Assembly: GCF_001469955.1 (NCBI RefSeq)
Contig: NZ_LOPU01000018.1
Coordinates: forward strand, 808,001-872,000
Source of the DNA: Haloprofundus marisrubri
Lineage (GTDB): Archaea; Halobacteriota; Halobacteria; Halobacteriales; Haloferacaceae
Reading direction: 5' to 3'
DNA length: 64,000 nucleotides
Below, piece after piece: positions 16,924 to 26,264 of this stretch. The notes beneath the pieces are model-generated. The model was not told the DNA's origin and did not search any database. It worked only from the letters and a program-made list of their open reading frames with translations. Numbering within the stretch: the first letter of the stretch is position 1; each line of letters starts with the position of its first letter. The position numbers and the translations under genes were made by a program.

Positions 16924-18219
16924 GTGCGAACTCCCTCGTTGGACGCCGTGCGCGGCTTTCGTCGGCCCGTCTATCTCGTCGCGCTCGGCCAACTCGTCAA
17001 TCTGTTCGGCTCCGGTCTCGTCTACCCCTTCGCCACAGTTCATTTTCACCTCGAAGTCGGTATCTCGCTCGGCGTCGTCGGCTTCGGCCTCCTCCTAAAC
17101 AACGTTGCTACCGCGGTGGGCACGGCCGTCGGCGGGTTCGCCGCCGATAGGATAGGGAGAAAACCCGTGATGGTGACGAGCATGGCGCTGTCGACGGTGA
17201 CGCTCGCCGCGTACGCTGCGGTCTCGACTGCGACTGGGTTCGTCGCCGTTGCGACTGCTGCTGGACTAACCTTGGGCCTCTTTCCGCCGGCGAGTCAGGC
17301 GATGATAGCCGACCTGACCGACGGAAGCGAACGTGACCGAGCGTTCGCACTGCTCAAAGTCGCCAACAACGCCGGCTTCGGTCTCGGCTTCGTCGCCGGC
17401 GGCGTGCTCTACAGCGTCGCTCAACTGGCGGTTTTCGTCGCCGACGGCCTCACCTGCGGTGTCGTCGCCGTGTTGCTGTGGGCGACACTCCCGCGGGTTC
17501 GAGGCGGTAGAGAAGACGAGGGTGACCCGTCTCCAGACGCCAAATCCTCGCTGTCGACGGCGCTCTCGGAGTGGCGACGCGCCGTTACACGCCCACGAAT
17601 CGTCACGCTCGCGCTGCTCAACGTCGGGTTCGCAGTGATGTACGCACAGATGCAGGCGACGGTTCCTGTCGTCGCCACCGAGACGTTGGGACTCTCGTCT
17701 GCGGAACTGGGGACGCTCTACGTCCTCAACCCGCTCGTTATCGTCACGCTCCAACTCCCGCTCGTCGCCGCTATCGCCGACTGGCGGCGCACGCGTGGCC
17801 TCGTCGTCTCGGCCGGCTTTTGGGCGGCCGCGATGCTCGCGGTCTGGGTCGTCGTCCTCGGGCCGTTCGTCGGTGTTTCGATTCCGGTGGTCGTCGGTGT
17901 CGCGTTGGTCGGTGCGTTCCTCGTGCTTCGGACGCTCGGCGAGATTCTGCACGCGCCGCTGGTCTCCTCGCTCGCCAGCGACATCTCACCCGAGCGAGAA
18001 CGCGGGTCGGGACTCTCGCTCGTCGAAATCGCCAAACGACTCGGCTTCGGCATCGGGGCGGCGCTCGGCGGCGCGTTCTTCGATTTCGGGATTGACCACT
18101 GGCTCTGGCCGACGCTCGCCGTCGGCTGTGTGGGTCTCGCTGTCGGCGTGTTGGCGCTGGAGCGCCGCGTGACACCGGCGGAGAACGGTGTGTCGAACAC
18201 GGCGACGACGGCGGATTGA
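16924..18219 (+). CDS. MFS transporter
   Basis: 431 residues from GTG 16924, about 11-12 hydrophobic helices. It carries the loop 2-3 signature GGFAADRIGRKPVMV and a matching cytoplasmic loop before the seventh helix. The sequence suggests a drug/sugar efflux-type facilitator; the substrate is unknown. GTG 16954 is a possible later start. It is convergent with the HTH_42 gene 21 bp away. Confidence 0.83.
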   Translation: MRTPSLDAVRGFRRPVYLVALGQLVNLFGSGLVYPFATVHFHLEVGISLGVVGFGLLLNNVATAVGTAVGGFAADRIGRKPVMVTSMALSTVTLAAYAAVSTATGFVAVATAAGLTLGLFPPASQAMIADLTDGSERDRAFALLKVANNAGFGLGFVAGGVLYSVAQLAVFVADGLTCGVVAVLLWATLPRVRGGREDEGDPSPDAKSSLSTALSEWRRAVTRPRIVTLALLNVGFAVMYAQMQATVPVVATETLGLSSAELGTLYVLNPLVIVTLQLPLVAAIADWRRTRGLVVSAGFWAAAMLAVWVVVLGPFVGVSIPVVVGVALVGAFLVLRTLGEILHAPLVSSLASDISPERERGSGLSLVEIAKRLGFGIGAALGGAFFDFGIDHWLWPTLAVGCVGLAVGVLALERRVTPAENGVSNTATTAD

Positions 18220-18240
18220 TGCTCAATCGGCGACTGCCGC

Positions 18241-19398
18241 TCAGTCGGAGACTCGGAGGTCGATTTCGGTGTCGAGAAATCGCCCGACATCTTCGATTTC
18301 GTCTCGCAGCGGTGCGTCGAGTTCGGGGTCCACGGAATCGAAGGGGTCGACGACCACTGCCGGCGTCGCACGAGTCCGGTCGAGTCTCCACGTGCCGACG
18401 ACCTCGCCGTCGGCGACAACCGTCGGTCGAATGACGCCCGCTCCCGGCCAGACCTGTTTTTCGTACTCGCGTGGAACCGGTCGACGCTCTTTTTCGTAGC
18501 CCAGCAGAAACGAGTCGTAGCCGGGAAGCAGCCGAAGGGGGTCGGTCGCGTCGGATTCGGCTACCGACTCGTACGCGTCCACGTCGTCGGTGAGCATCTC
18601 GGCGGGCTGACGCTCGACGAGCACCTCGGTCGTCTCGTCGGCGACGAGACCCCACGCGTGTCTCACGTCGCGCATGTACAATCCCGACCACGCCGCGAAA
18701 TCGTTCATCGATGCGGGCTGAAACGCCCGAAGGTAGCGGCGCGCGAGTTCGACCAACGCGTCCTGTCTGTCCGGGGGGTCGGCGACCGAAACCCACTCGG
18801 AGAGCAGGTCGTACGCTATCGTTCCCTCCTTGAGTCCGACCTCGCAGAGAATCCCGAGCAGCGCGGCCCGGCGGACGAGGAAGTACGGCGCTTGGCTCTC
18901 CGGGTCGGCGTCGATACCATCCTCCCGGAGTCGCGTTGCGAGTTCCTCGCGTGTGAGCGGCCCGTCCTCCCGAAGTGCGTCGCGGATGGCGTCCAGCGCC
19001 CGGTCGATATCTCGCTCGTCGAGTCCCATCGCTTCGAGTCGTTTCGGTTCCGGGCCGCGCGCGGCGAACGTCTCGCCGAACAGCGAGAGATACAGCGGCA
19101 GGTCCGCGGCGGCGACGAGATGGAACGTCCCGCGCATACACCACGTTCTGACGACCGAGCGCTCCTTGTACAGTGCACGTTCGAGGTCCGATTCGGTCAG
19201 CGACTCGCTTCGCGCGCGGACGCCGAGGGCGGCCGCCGGTTTCTCCTGTGCTTGCACGCCGCAGACCGACGTCAGCAGTTCCCCGACGGACGTCTCGGTG
19301 GCGCGCGGGGCGAGTCGTTGCGAGCGGAGGCGGTAGCGAGCGGCGTCAGCGGCGGTGAGTTCGAGCGGCACGGTCTGAATCCTTCGTCGAACCGTCAC
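18241..19398 (-). CDS. Winged-helix DNA-binding (HTH_42) family protein
   Basis: About 385 residues from GTG 19398; the frame is open to 19434. The region after the start (LTAADAARYRLRSQRL) and the motif VVRTWCMRGTFHLVAAADL with LLGILCEVGLKEGT match HTH_42 proteins (YcaQ/AlkX-related). Bacterial relatives include DNA glycosylases for crosslinks or alkylated bases. Whether this one is a glycosylase cannot be told from sequence alone, since the catalytic QxQ/QxD motif is not evident to me beyond VQAQEK. Confidence 0.75.
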   Translation of the reverse strand: MTVRRRIQTVPLELTAADAARYRLRSQRLAPRATETSVGELLTSVCGVQAQEKPAAALGVRARSESLTESDLERALYKERSVVRTWCMRGTFHLVAAADLPLYLSLFGETFAARGPEPKRLEAMGLDERDIDRALDAIRDALREDGPLTREELATRLREDGIDADPESQAPYFLVRRAALLGILCEVGLKEGTIAYDLLSEWVSVADPPDRQDALVELARRYLRAFQPASMNDFAAWSGLYMRDVRHAWGLVADETTEVLVERQPAEMLTDDVDAYESVAESDATDPLRLLPGYDSFLLGYEKERRPVPREYEKQVWPGAGVIRPTVVADGEVVGTWRLDRTRATPAVVVDPFDSVDPELDAPLRDEIEDVGRFLDTEIDLRVSD

Positions 19399-19504
19399 CC
19401 AGTCGGTGTGTGACGTCCGACGGGGTCGGAACAACGCGACGCGACTAAACGTTTCGTCGCGGTCGTCAGCAAGAGTAAATCGTAGAGAAAAATCCGAGTC
19501 GACT

Positions 19505-20653
19505 CTACCGCGACTGGCGGTAGATGAGGTTCCGCTGAATTTCGTTTGCGCCCTCGTAGATGACCGGGATGCGCACGTCGCGGTAGACGCGAGCGATGCG
19601 GCGGTCGGTCAGGATGGAGCGGCCACCGTGCAGTTGCATGCCGCGTTCGGCGCAGAAGTTGGCGACTTCCGTCGACTTCGTCTTGGTCGCTGCGGCCCAG
19701 AATCCGGCGTCCTCGTTGTCCTGCACTTTCTGTGCGGCGCGCCAGTTGAGCGCACGTGCGGCCTCGAACTCCATGCGCATGTCCGCGAGGATGTGCTGGA
19801 CGGCTTGGAACTCCGAGACGTTACGGCCGAACGCTTCGCGGTCGTGGACGAACGCCCACGCCTCTTCGATGGCCGCCGCGGCGAGGCCGAGACCGTGGCC
19901 GCCGACGGCGACGCGGCCGTGGTTGAAGAAGTCCGCGAGCATGTAGAAGCCGCCGCCTTCGCTGCCGATGAGGTTCTCCTCGGGGACGACGCAGTCGTCG
20001 AAGAAGATGTGGCCCTGCTTGGAGGCGCGCATCCCCATCTTCTCGGGGATGTGCTCGGCCTCGTAGCCCTCGGTGTCGGTTTCGACGATGAACATCGAGT
20101 AGTTCGAGTAGCGGTCCTCGCCCTCGCCGGTTTTCGCGTAGACGGTGAGCCAGTCGGCTTCGACGGCGTTGCCGACCCAGTACTTCTCGCCGTTGAGCGC
20201 GTAGCCGTCGTCGACTTTCTCGGCGGTCGTCGTCATCCCGGCCATGTCCGACCCGGTGTCGGGTTCGGAGACCGCGAGGCCCGAAATCTGTTCGCACTCG
20301 GCGACGGGTCGCAGGTACTCCTCTTTCTGCTCTTCGCTGCCGTAGTCTTCGACGATTTCACAGCCGAAACTGGCGAGCATGAGGGTGAGACCGATACCGG
20401 CGTCGGCGCGGTAGAACTCCTCGGCCAGTGCGAGCACTTGGTACATGTCGAAGCCCTTGCCGCCGTATTCCTCGCCGATGTCTTGGGCGATGATGCCGGC
20501 GTCTTGGGCCGCTTCGAGAATCTCCCACGGGTAGTCGCCCGTGCGGAAGTACTCCTCGGCGTTCGGTTCGATGTGTTCTTCGGCGAACTCCCGGGCCGCC
20601 TGCTTGACCTCGCGGGCGTGCTCCGGGACGATAGTGTCGTCCAGAAGGTCCAT
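19505..20653 (-). CDS. Acyl-CoA dehydrogenase
   Basis: 382 residues, full length. It has the FAD/substrate loop AVSEPDTGSDMAGM, WVGNA, the adenine-contact QLHGGRSI and the catalytic base Glu in YEGANEIQRNLI. It oxidises an acyl-CoA to enoyl-CoA, passing electrons to ETF. The chain-length class is not fixed. It is located next to a MenE-like AMP-forming ligase on the same strand, so together they could activate and oxidise an acid; the 190-bp gap suggests separate promoters. A TATA-like ATTTTACC lies ~30 bp upstream. Confidence 0.9.
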   Translation of the reverse strand: MDLLDDTIVPEHAREVKQAAREFAEEHIEPNAEEYFRTGDYPWEILEAAQDAGIIAQDIGEEYGGKGFDMYQVLALAEEFYRADAGIGLTLMLASFGCEIVEDYGSEEQKEEYLRPVAECEQISGLAVSEPDTGSDMAGMTTTAEKVDDGYALNGEKYWVGNAVEADWLTVYAKTGEGEDRYSNYSMFIVETDTEGYEAEHIPEKMGMRASKQGHIFFDDCVVPEENLIGSEGGGFYMLADFFNHGRVAVGGHGLGLAAAAIEEAWAFVHDREAFGRNVSEFQAVQHILADMRMEFEAARALNWRAAQKVQDNEDAGFWAAATKTKSTEVANFCAERGMQLHGGRSILTDRRIARVYRDVRIPVIYEGANEIQRNLIYRQSR

Positions 20654-20843
20654 GTGGACACGTCAGTGGTACGTGGTAAAATAGCTCGTGGAACGGTAAC
20701 TAACGTGCGTGAGGTTTACTCGGCCAGCCTCGACGGAACGGTTTATTCGCCATACCCCGCGGGTTCGAGCCGTTTTGCGCCGATAACCGGGTGACGGTGT
20801 GGAATAAACGGACAGTGGGTGGTTTCGCTGCGACAGTCCGTCG

Positions 20844-22955
20844 TCACCGACTGGCGTCCGACGATTCTCGGGGGTCGTCGGTGTCGGTAGACGATTCAGA
20901 CTCGTCGACGGACGTATCGTCGACAACAGCGGCGTCGGGGGACGCCTCGTCGTCGGAGGGTGTGTCGTCACTATCGTCCGTGCGGTCGGGAGCGGTTCCG
21001 TTCTCGTCGGTGTCGTCGGAAGCGTCAGTCGCTCTGTCGGATTCGGAGGAGCCACTGTCACCGACTTGGTTACTGGTGTCGCTGCCGAGTCCGTTGTCGT
21101 CGTCGCCGAGTCCGTTGTCGTCGTCGCCGAGTCCGTTGTCGTCGTCGCCGAGTCCGTTGTCGCCGTCGCCGAATCCGTTGTCGTCGTCGGGTCTCTTCTC
21201 GTCGCTAGCCTCCGCGGTGGGAACCGATTCGGCGTCGTCGACGACGCTGTCCTCCGGTCGGTCCGTCTCGTCGGCTGTCTCCGATTCGGCCGATGCTGCC
21301 GACTCGTCCACCGTCGCGCGTTCTGCTGCGTCGAGTTCGCGCGCCGGTTTCGCCGACTCGGCGTCTTCGATACGGACGCCGTCGCTCAGGTGCTCACGGA
21401 GTGCTGCCCGGTCGACGGTGCCCGAGACGGTTCGGGGGAGTTCGTCGGCGAACTGGATGCTTCGGGGGAGTTTGAACCCCGCGAGACGCTCTCGGCAGAA
21501 CGATTCGACCTGTTCGGCGCTGAGATTAGGGTTCTTCGGCACCAGAAGCGCCGCGACTCGCTCACCCCACTCGTCGTCGGGGATGCCGACGACGGCAGCG
21601 TCGGCGACGTCGGGGTGCGAGCGAAGCGTCTCGACGATTTCGCCGGGGTCGACGTTCTCGCCGCCGGTGATGATGCGGTCGTCGAGTCGGTTGAGCACGT
21701 AGACGCGACCCTCCTCGTCGCGGTAGCCGATGTCGCCGGTGTGCAGGCCGTTCGGCCCGAACGCGGTTTCGGTCGCTTGTTCGTCGCCGTAGTACCCCGG
21801 CGAGACGGTCGGTCCGGAGACGACCAACTCGCCGACTTCGGTCGGCGGGAGTTCGTCTCCCTTCTCGTCGACGACGGTCAGGTGCGTCCAGTAGAGCGGT
21901 CGCCCCACGGTACCGGGATTGTCGAACGCCTCCTCGGGACGGGCGGTCGAAATCTGCGAGGCCGTCTCCGTCATCCCGTACGTCGGATGCACCGGCACGG
22001 AGTAGTCGCGGCAGCGCTGGACGAGTGACCGAGGAGCGGGCGCACCGCCCAACAGAACGACTCGCAGCGAGTCCGCGAGCGTCCCCCGCGTATCGAGCAT
22101 CTGTGTGAGCATCGTCGGGACCAGCGAGACGCAGGTGATGTCGTACTGCCCGATGTCGTCGGCTGTCGACCCCGGTTCGTACTCCTCGCGGAGGACGACG
22201 GTGATACCGTACAGCGGGCCGCGCAGGATGGGCCCGATACCACCCATGTGGTACAGCGACAGCGGAACGAGCCATCGGTCGTCCGGCGAGATACCGAGGT
22301 GGAACGCCGAGGCGACGGCGCTCGACAACACGTTGCCCATCTGCAGAATCACGGCTTTTGGGTCGCCGGTCGTCCCCGAAGTGAACAGAAGCACGAGCGG
22401 GTCCGAGCGCTCCCACTCGGCGGGGACGAACGCCTCGGCGCTCACGTCTTTGAACGACGCGACCGACGCTGACTGTGGTTCGTCGACCGAGACGAGGGGA
22501 ACCATCTCGCTCGTGGGGTCTGCGACATCGCCGTCCTCTGCGGCGTCGTCACTTTCGGCGGCGTCGTCGCCGTTTTGGTTCACTCCGTCGCCCGCTGCGG
22601 CCCGTTCGACCGCTTCGACGGCCATCTCCTCTGTCGTCTCGCCGCAGACGAGCGTCGTCAGGTCGGCACGGTCTATCTGCGGTCCGAGTTCGGCAGCGGT
22701 GAGACGGTCGTTCAACGGAACGAGCGTCGCACCGAGTCGCATCGAGGCGTGGACGAACAGGACGTACGCCACCCGACTGTCCATGAGGACGCCGAGGTGG
22801 TCGCCCGCTTCGACGCCGAGCGCCGTGAGGCGACCCGCCGTCTCTTCGACGGCGGCGTCGAGTTCGGCGACGGACCACTCCGCGCCCGAGTCCGCGACGA
22901 CGAGCGCCGTCGCCGTCGGCGTCGTCTGTGCCCGGTGCGACAACCAATCGCGCAT
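20844..22955 (-). CDS. menE: AMP-forming acyl-CoA ligase, MenE-like, with long acidic repeat tail
   Basis: 703 residues from ATG 22955. The adenylation domain shows LLFTSGTTGDPKAVI, YHMGGIGPILRGPLYG, YGMTETASQ, LHTGDIGYRDEEG and NRLDDRIITGGENVDPGEI. The MGGIGPILR block resembles o-succinylbenzoate-CoA ligase of menaquinone synthesis; other acids are possible because no menC or menB is nearby. In the last motif the usual Gly-Lys is Gly-Thr513 (SGTVDR). Residues after ~530 form a ~170-residue Asp/Ser/Glu tail including five DDDNGLG units. Confidence 0.78.
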   Translation of the reverse strand: MRDWLSHRAQTTPTATALVVADSGAEWSVAELDAAVEETAGRLTALGVEAGDHLGVLMDSRVAYVLFVHASMRLGATLVPLNDRLTAAELGPQIDRADLTTLVCGETTEEMAVEAVERAAAGDGVNQNGDDAAESDDAAEDGDVADPTSEMVPLVSVDEPQSASVASFKDVSAEAFVPAEWERSDPLVLLFTSGTTGDPKAVILQMGNVLSSAVASAFHLGISPDDRWLVPLSLYHMGGIGPILRGPLYGITVVLREEYEPGSTADDIGQYDITCVSLVPTMLTQMLDTRGTLADSLRVVLLGGAPAPRSLVQRCRDYSVPVHPTYGMTETASQISTARPEEAFDNPGTVGRPLYWTHLTVVDEKGDELPPTEVGELVVSGPTVSPGYYGDEQATETAFGPNGLHTGDIGYRDEEGRVYVLNRLDDRIITGGENVDPGEIVETLRSHPDVADAAVVGIPDDEWGERVAALLVPKNPNLSAEQVESFCRERLAGFKLPRSIQFADELPRTVSGTVDRAALREHLSDGVRIEDAESAKPARELDAAERATVDESAASAESETADETDRPEDSVVDDAESVPTAEASDEKRPDDDNGFGDGDNGLGDDDNGLGDDDNGLGDDDNGLGSDTSNQVGDSGSSESDRATDASDDTDENGTAPDRTDDSDDTPSDDEASPDAAVVDDTSVDESESSTDTDDPRESSDASR
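21084..21188. repeat. 21-bp tandem repeat, five copies, inside menE-like gene
   Basis: The unit GCCGAGTCCGTTGTCGTCGT+C repeats exactly three times, followed by two copies with one change each. On the coding strand each unit gives Asp-Asp-Asp-Asn-Gly-Leu-Gly. Being a multiple of three, copy changes keep frame. It lies in the acidic tail, outside the ligase domain. Confidence 0.95.
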
Positions 22956-23029
22956 ACGTCGGCCATTGCGGGCGGGGCACAACTGTCTTTGCATCGGTGA
23001 CCTCCGGCCGACACCGGCGACTGTCGGGG

Positions 23030-23110
23030 TGAAACCGGGAGAAAACGGGAGAACAGAAGAAGGGCAGAGCGAGAGCGCAAACAACGGAGCAGACGAGAGA
23101 GCCGACCGAA
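23030..23110 (-). terminator. Pyrimidine-rich tract downstream of nuclease gene
   Basis: Read on the minus strand, this stretch after the nuclease stop is rich in C and T with short T-runs (CTCTCTCGTC, CTCTTCTGTTCTCCC, GTTTTCTCCC). Such T/pyrimidine tracts without hairpins are typical archaeal terminators; assignment is by composition only. Confidence 0.4.
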
Positions 23111-23114
23111 AACG

Positions 23115-25334
23115 CTACTGCTTACCGCCTTTTCGCTTACCCTTCGCTTTGCCGTTCGACCGCCCGCTCGCCTCGCTGCTGGACTGTCCGTCGCCGCGCC
23201 GACGGCCGTGACAACCGGGTCGGCCGGGACCACCGCGCGCGCCCTTGTAGCTCGCGTCGGCGTCGTAGCCGTCGAACAGGCGGAACCACTCGTCGAAGTT
23301 CGCGGTGACCGGAACCGAGGCGTCGCCGTCGAGGTTGCTCGCGTCGTCGACGACGGCACCGTCGCTCACGCGGAGGTCGGTGCAGAGCGCGTCGGCGACG
23401 GCGTTGAGGTTCTCGCGGGCCGCCGCGGGTACGTCGCCGCCGAGGAGGACGACTGCGCCGCCGTCGTCGACGAACGACTGGAGCGCCGCGAGTTCCTCGT
23501 CGGTGTACGCGGTGACGGGTGACGTGACGAGCAGCGCGCGGGCGCGGTCGAGAAGCCCGCTCGTCAGGTCGTTGACGCCCTCGAAGCCGATGTCGATGCC
23601 TTCGAGGTAGCGTTGGTAGTAGGCGGCGTCCTCGGCCGACAGCGCGTAGTCGACGCCGAACTGGCCGTGGCCGCCGTCGATGAGTACGTCGCCTTCGCGG
23701 TCGGACAGACGGTCGACGAGCGAGGTGAGAAACGCGAAGTTGCCGTAGTCGCTGGTGTCGATAGGGAAGCCTTCGGCGGCCTCGTAGGACTCGTCGACGA
23801 GCGGCGACCCGACGACGGCGACGCGGGCGAGGTGGTCGACGCCGACGAGCGGAATCTCGTCGTACTCGACGCTCGCACGTTCCTGCGTGGCCGTCGGTGC
23901 GGCATAGACGGGGACGCGCTTGTCGTCGACTGCGCCCTCGCTGGTTCGGACGCTGGCGGCACGCGGTGCGAAGATGGCTTCGACCGGTCCGTTCCGTATC
24001 TCCGTGGAGTTCTCGGGGTCGCTGTCGGTCCAGACGTTCAGGCCCGAATCACGGGCGGCGAGTTCCGCGCGGAGGAACGAGTCGTGGAACTCGAACCCGG
24101 AGTCGTAGACGCGGGCGAACCCTTCCTCGACGGCGCGGCGGTTGTACAGCGTGTCGCGTGCGCCCGAGTCGTCGCCGTCGTAGTAGACGTATCCCAGCAG
24201 ACGGCCGAACGCGTCGCGGACGGACTCGTTGCCGTCGAACCGGAGGTCGACGGTGTCGCCCGCGCTGAGTTCGCCCTGTGCGAACGTCGTCGCGCGCTCG
24301 CCCCACTCGCCGAGGTAGTCGTACGAGTCGATGCCTTCCCATTCCTCGGCGCGTTCGGCCGAGCGGTTGCGGGGCTTTTCGGCGGTGTCGATACCGAGTA
24401 CGCGGACGGCCTCCTCTTGGCCGCCCTCGAAGCGCACGTCGACGGTGTCGCCGTCGGTCACGTCGACCACCTCCACGGTGTACGTCTCGTCGGCGTCGAG
24501 TTCGAAGCCGAGGCCGTCGCGGTCGGTGAAGTAGTCGAAACGGGTGTTGAAGTTCGTCGTCTGCGGGACGAAACCGACGCCGGCGTTGTTCGTCTCGTCT
24601 ATCACCTGGTCGTCGTTGAAGCGGAACGCGAGGCCGAGTTCGGCGGCGATGTCGTTCAGGTTCGCCGTTGCGTCGTAGTCGCCGAAGTCCGATTGGTCGA
24701 ACAACAGAAGCGACCCGCCGTCGGCGACGAACGACCGGAGCGCGTCGAGTTCGTCGGCGGTGAACCCGGTGGCAGGGGAGGTGATGACCGCGGCGTCGGC
24801 GTCAGCGTAGTCGGTGGTCAGGTCGTCGGACCACTCGAAGTCGTAGCCGTTCTCCTCGGCGTAGGCGATGAACGCCTCGAACGTCCACGGGCCGTAGAAC
24901 TGGTCGTGGCCGTAGTCGAAAAGCACCGTCGCGGGCGCATCGTCGCTTCCACCGACTTCGGCGTCGAGGACGTTGAGGACGAACTCCTCGTTGCCGGAGA
25001 GAAAGTCCGTGTCGTTCTGGGCGATGGGAGCGCCGAAGCCGACGACGCCGTCGTCCGCAGCGACGAGCGGAATGGGCGTGGTATCGTCGTAGATGACGGC
25101 GTCGTCGTCGCCGTCTTCGTCGACGTTCTCGGCGGTGTCTTCGGCCCAGACGGCGACGACCGACTCGTCGGTGAGTTCGTCTCGGTCGGCGGCGAGCAGA
25201 CTCGCCGTCGAGTCGAACGTAAGCGGGGCGATGCGGTCGGGGGCGGCGAGCGCTCGTCGCGTCCCGAGCGTCGGCGCGGCACCCGCGACGAACGCGGCAG
25301 CGCCCAACGATGTGAGGAAGGAACGTCTTCGCAT
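23115..25334 (-). CDS. Tat-exported thermonuclease-domain protein flanked by duplicated DUF4350-like modules
   Basis: 739 residues. It starts with a twin-arginine signal (MRRRSFLTSLGAAAFVAGAA). Residues ~133-270 and ~545-700 are a duplicated module (LFDYGHDQF / LIDGGHGQF; ITSPATGFTADELDALRSFVADGG / VTSPVTAYTDEELAALQSFVDDGG). Between them, ~284-435 is a staphylococcal-nuclease domain with D296, R311, D316, E319 and R378 all in place. The tail is basic (SNGKAKGKRKGGKQ), unusual in a haloarchaeon. It is probably an extracellular Ca-dependent nuclease. An AT-rich box at ~25357-25372 marks the promoter. Confidence 0.85.
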   Translation of the reverse strand: MRRRSFLTSLGAAAFVAGAAPTLGTRRALAAPDRIAPLTFDSTASLLAADRDELTDESVVAVWAEDTAENVDEDGDDDAVIYDDTTPIPLVAADDGVVGFGAPIAQNDTDFLSGNEEFVLNVLDAEVGGSDDAPATVLFDYGHDQFYGPWTFEAFIAYAEENGYDFEWSDDLTTDYADADAAVITSPATGFTADELDALRSFVADGGSLLLFDQSDFGDYDATANLNDIAAELGLAFRFNDDQVIDETNNAGVGFVPQTTNFNTRFDYFTDRDGLGFELDADETYTVEVVDVTDGDTVDVRFEGGQEEAVRVLGIDTAEKPRNRSAERAEEWEGIDSYDYLGEWGERATTFAQGELSAGDTVDLRFDGNESVRDAFGRLLGYVYYDGDDSGARDTLYNRRAVEEGFARVYDSGFEFHDSFLRAELAARDSGLNVWTDSDPENSTEIRNGPVEAIFAPRAASVRTSEGAVDDKRVPVYAAPTATQERASVEYDEIPLVGVDHLARVAVVGSPLVDESYEAAEGFPIDTSDYGNFAFLTSLVDRLSDREGDVLIDGGHGQFGVDYALSAEDAAYYQRYLEGIDIGFEGVNDLTSGLLDRARALLVTSPVTAYTDEELAALQSFVDDGGAVVLLGGDVPAAARENLNAVADALCTDLRVSDGAVVDDASNLDGDASVPVTANFDEWFRLFDGYDADASYKGARGGPGRPGCHGRRRGDGQSSSEASGRSNGKAKGKRKGGKQ

Positions 25335-25469
25335 GCGTCCGGCGATGCCGAGTCAGTATAGATAAAATATCTGATTTCGTGTCGTAATGTTATACAGTTT
25401 CGTGTAGTCATGAATAGAGAACATGGTTCGTCAATAGTTGTCACAAAAAGGGACCGCTGGTGGCGACGC

Positions 25470-25853
25470 TCAGTGCTGGACGAACTCGACGAGAACGCCG
25501 CCCGTCGATTTAGGGTGGAGGAAGGCGACTTCGTGACCCCACGCGCCGGGCCGTGGTTCCTCGTCGATGAGTTCGACGCCCGCGTCTCTGGCGGTTTCGA
25601 GCGCCGCTTCGATGTTGTCGGTGGCGAGTGCGAGATGGTGGAGGCCGGGGCCGGTGCTGTCGAGATAGCGTGCGATAGCGCCATCGGCGTGCGGTTCGAG
25701 GAGTTCGAAGTAGCCGTCGTCGAGTTCGAGGAAGACGACGGTCATCCCGTCGAACTCCTCGCGGTGGACTTCGGGGGCGTCGAACAGTGTGGCGAACAGT
25801 TCCGCGAGCGAGTCGGCGTCGTTGGTGGCGACACCAGCGTGGTCGAACTGCAT
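25470..25853 (-). CDS. mce: Methylmalonyl-CoA epimerase
   Basis: 127 residues from ATG 25853. A single VOC (glyoxalase-fold) protein with metal ligands in MQFDHAGVAT, YFELLEP, GLHHLALAT and GGVLVEFVQH. The LHHLA...VEF pattern and length fit methylmalonyl-CoA epimerase, which interconverts the (R) and (S) forms between propionyl-CoA carboxylase and the mutase. Neither partner lies in this window. It is divergent from the YbjQ gene. Confidence 0.85.
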   Translation of the reverse strand: MQFDHAGVATNDADSLAELFATLFDAPEVHREEFDGMTVVFLELDDGYFELLEPHADGAIARYLDSTGPGLHHLALATDNIEAALETARDAGVELIDEEPRPGAWGHEVAFLHPKSTGGVLVEFVQH

Positions 25854-25906
25854 ACCCGGGCTTCGCCGGGCGAAAAGATAAATCCTCGAACGACAGTTCG
25901 TCACAC

Positions 25907-26221
25907 ATGGAGCTCTCCAACACTGATGAAATCGCTGGTCGTGAGATAACCGAGACGCTCGGCGTCGTCCGCGGCAACACCGTCCGCGCCCGTAATATCG
26001 GGCGCGACATCACGCAAGGCCTCCGCAACGTGGTCGGCGGCGAACTGAAAGGCTACACCGACCTCATGTCCGACGCCCGCGAGGAGGCGCTCTCGCGCAT
26101 GGAGGAAGAAGCCGAAGAGTTGGACGCCGACGCCGTCGTCAACGTCCGGTTCGTCACCTCGAACATCGCCCAGAGCGGCGCGGAGTTGTTGGCGTACGGA
26201 ACGGCGGTAAAACTCGACTGA
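25907..26221 (+). CDS. YbjQ / UPF0145 family protein
   Basis: 104 residues from ATG 25907. GREITETLGVVRGNTVRARNI and ALSRMEEEAEELDADAVVNVRFVTSNI match the UPF0145 family, sometimes called heavy-metal-binding domain proteins. They form ring-like oligomers; the function is unsettled. No cysteine or His cluster is present here, so metal binding is doubtful. The start sits 53 bp from the divergent mce gene, with a small GC hairpin (CCCGG/CCGGG) between them. Confidence 0.85.
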   Translation: MELSNTDEIAGREITETLGVVRGNTVRARNIGRDITQGLRNVVGGELKGYTDLMSDAREEALSRMEEEAEELDADAVVNVRFVTSNIAQSGAELLAYGTAVKLD

Positions 26222-26264
26222 GCGCGACGCCGACGCGACGCCAACGCGACGACTCGCAGTCTCC

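Noticed and set aside
20738-20812. Inverted repeat CGGTTTATTC ... GAATAAACGG
   Set aside because: The arms are 55 bp apart with a mismatch at the end; chance cannot be excluded and no role is apparent.
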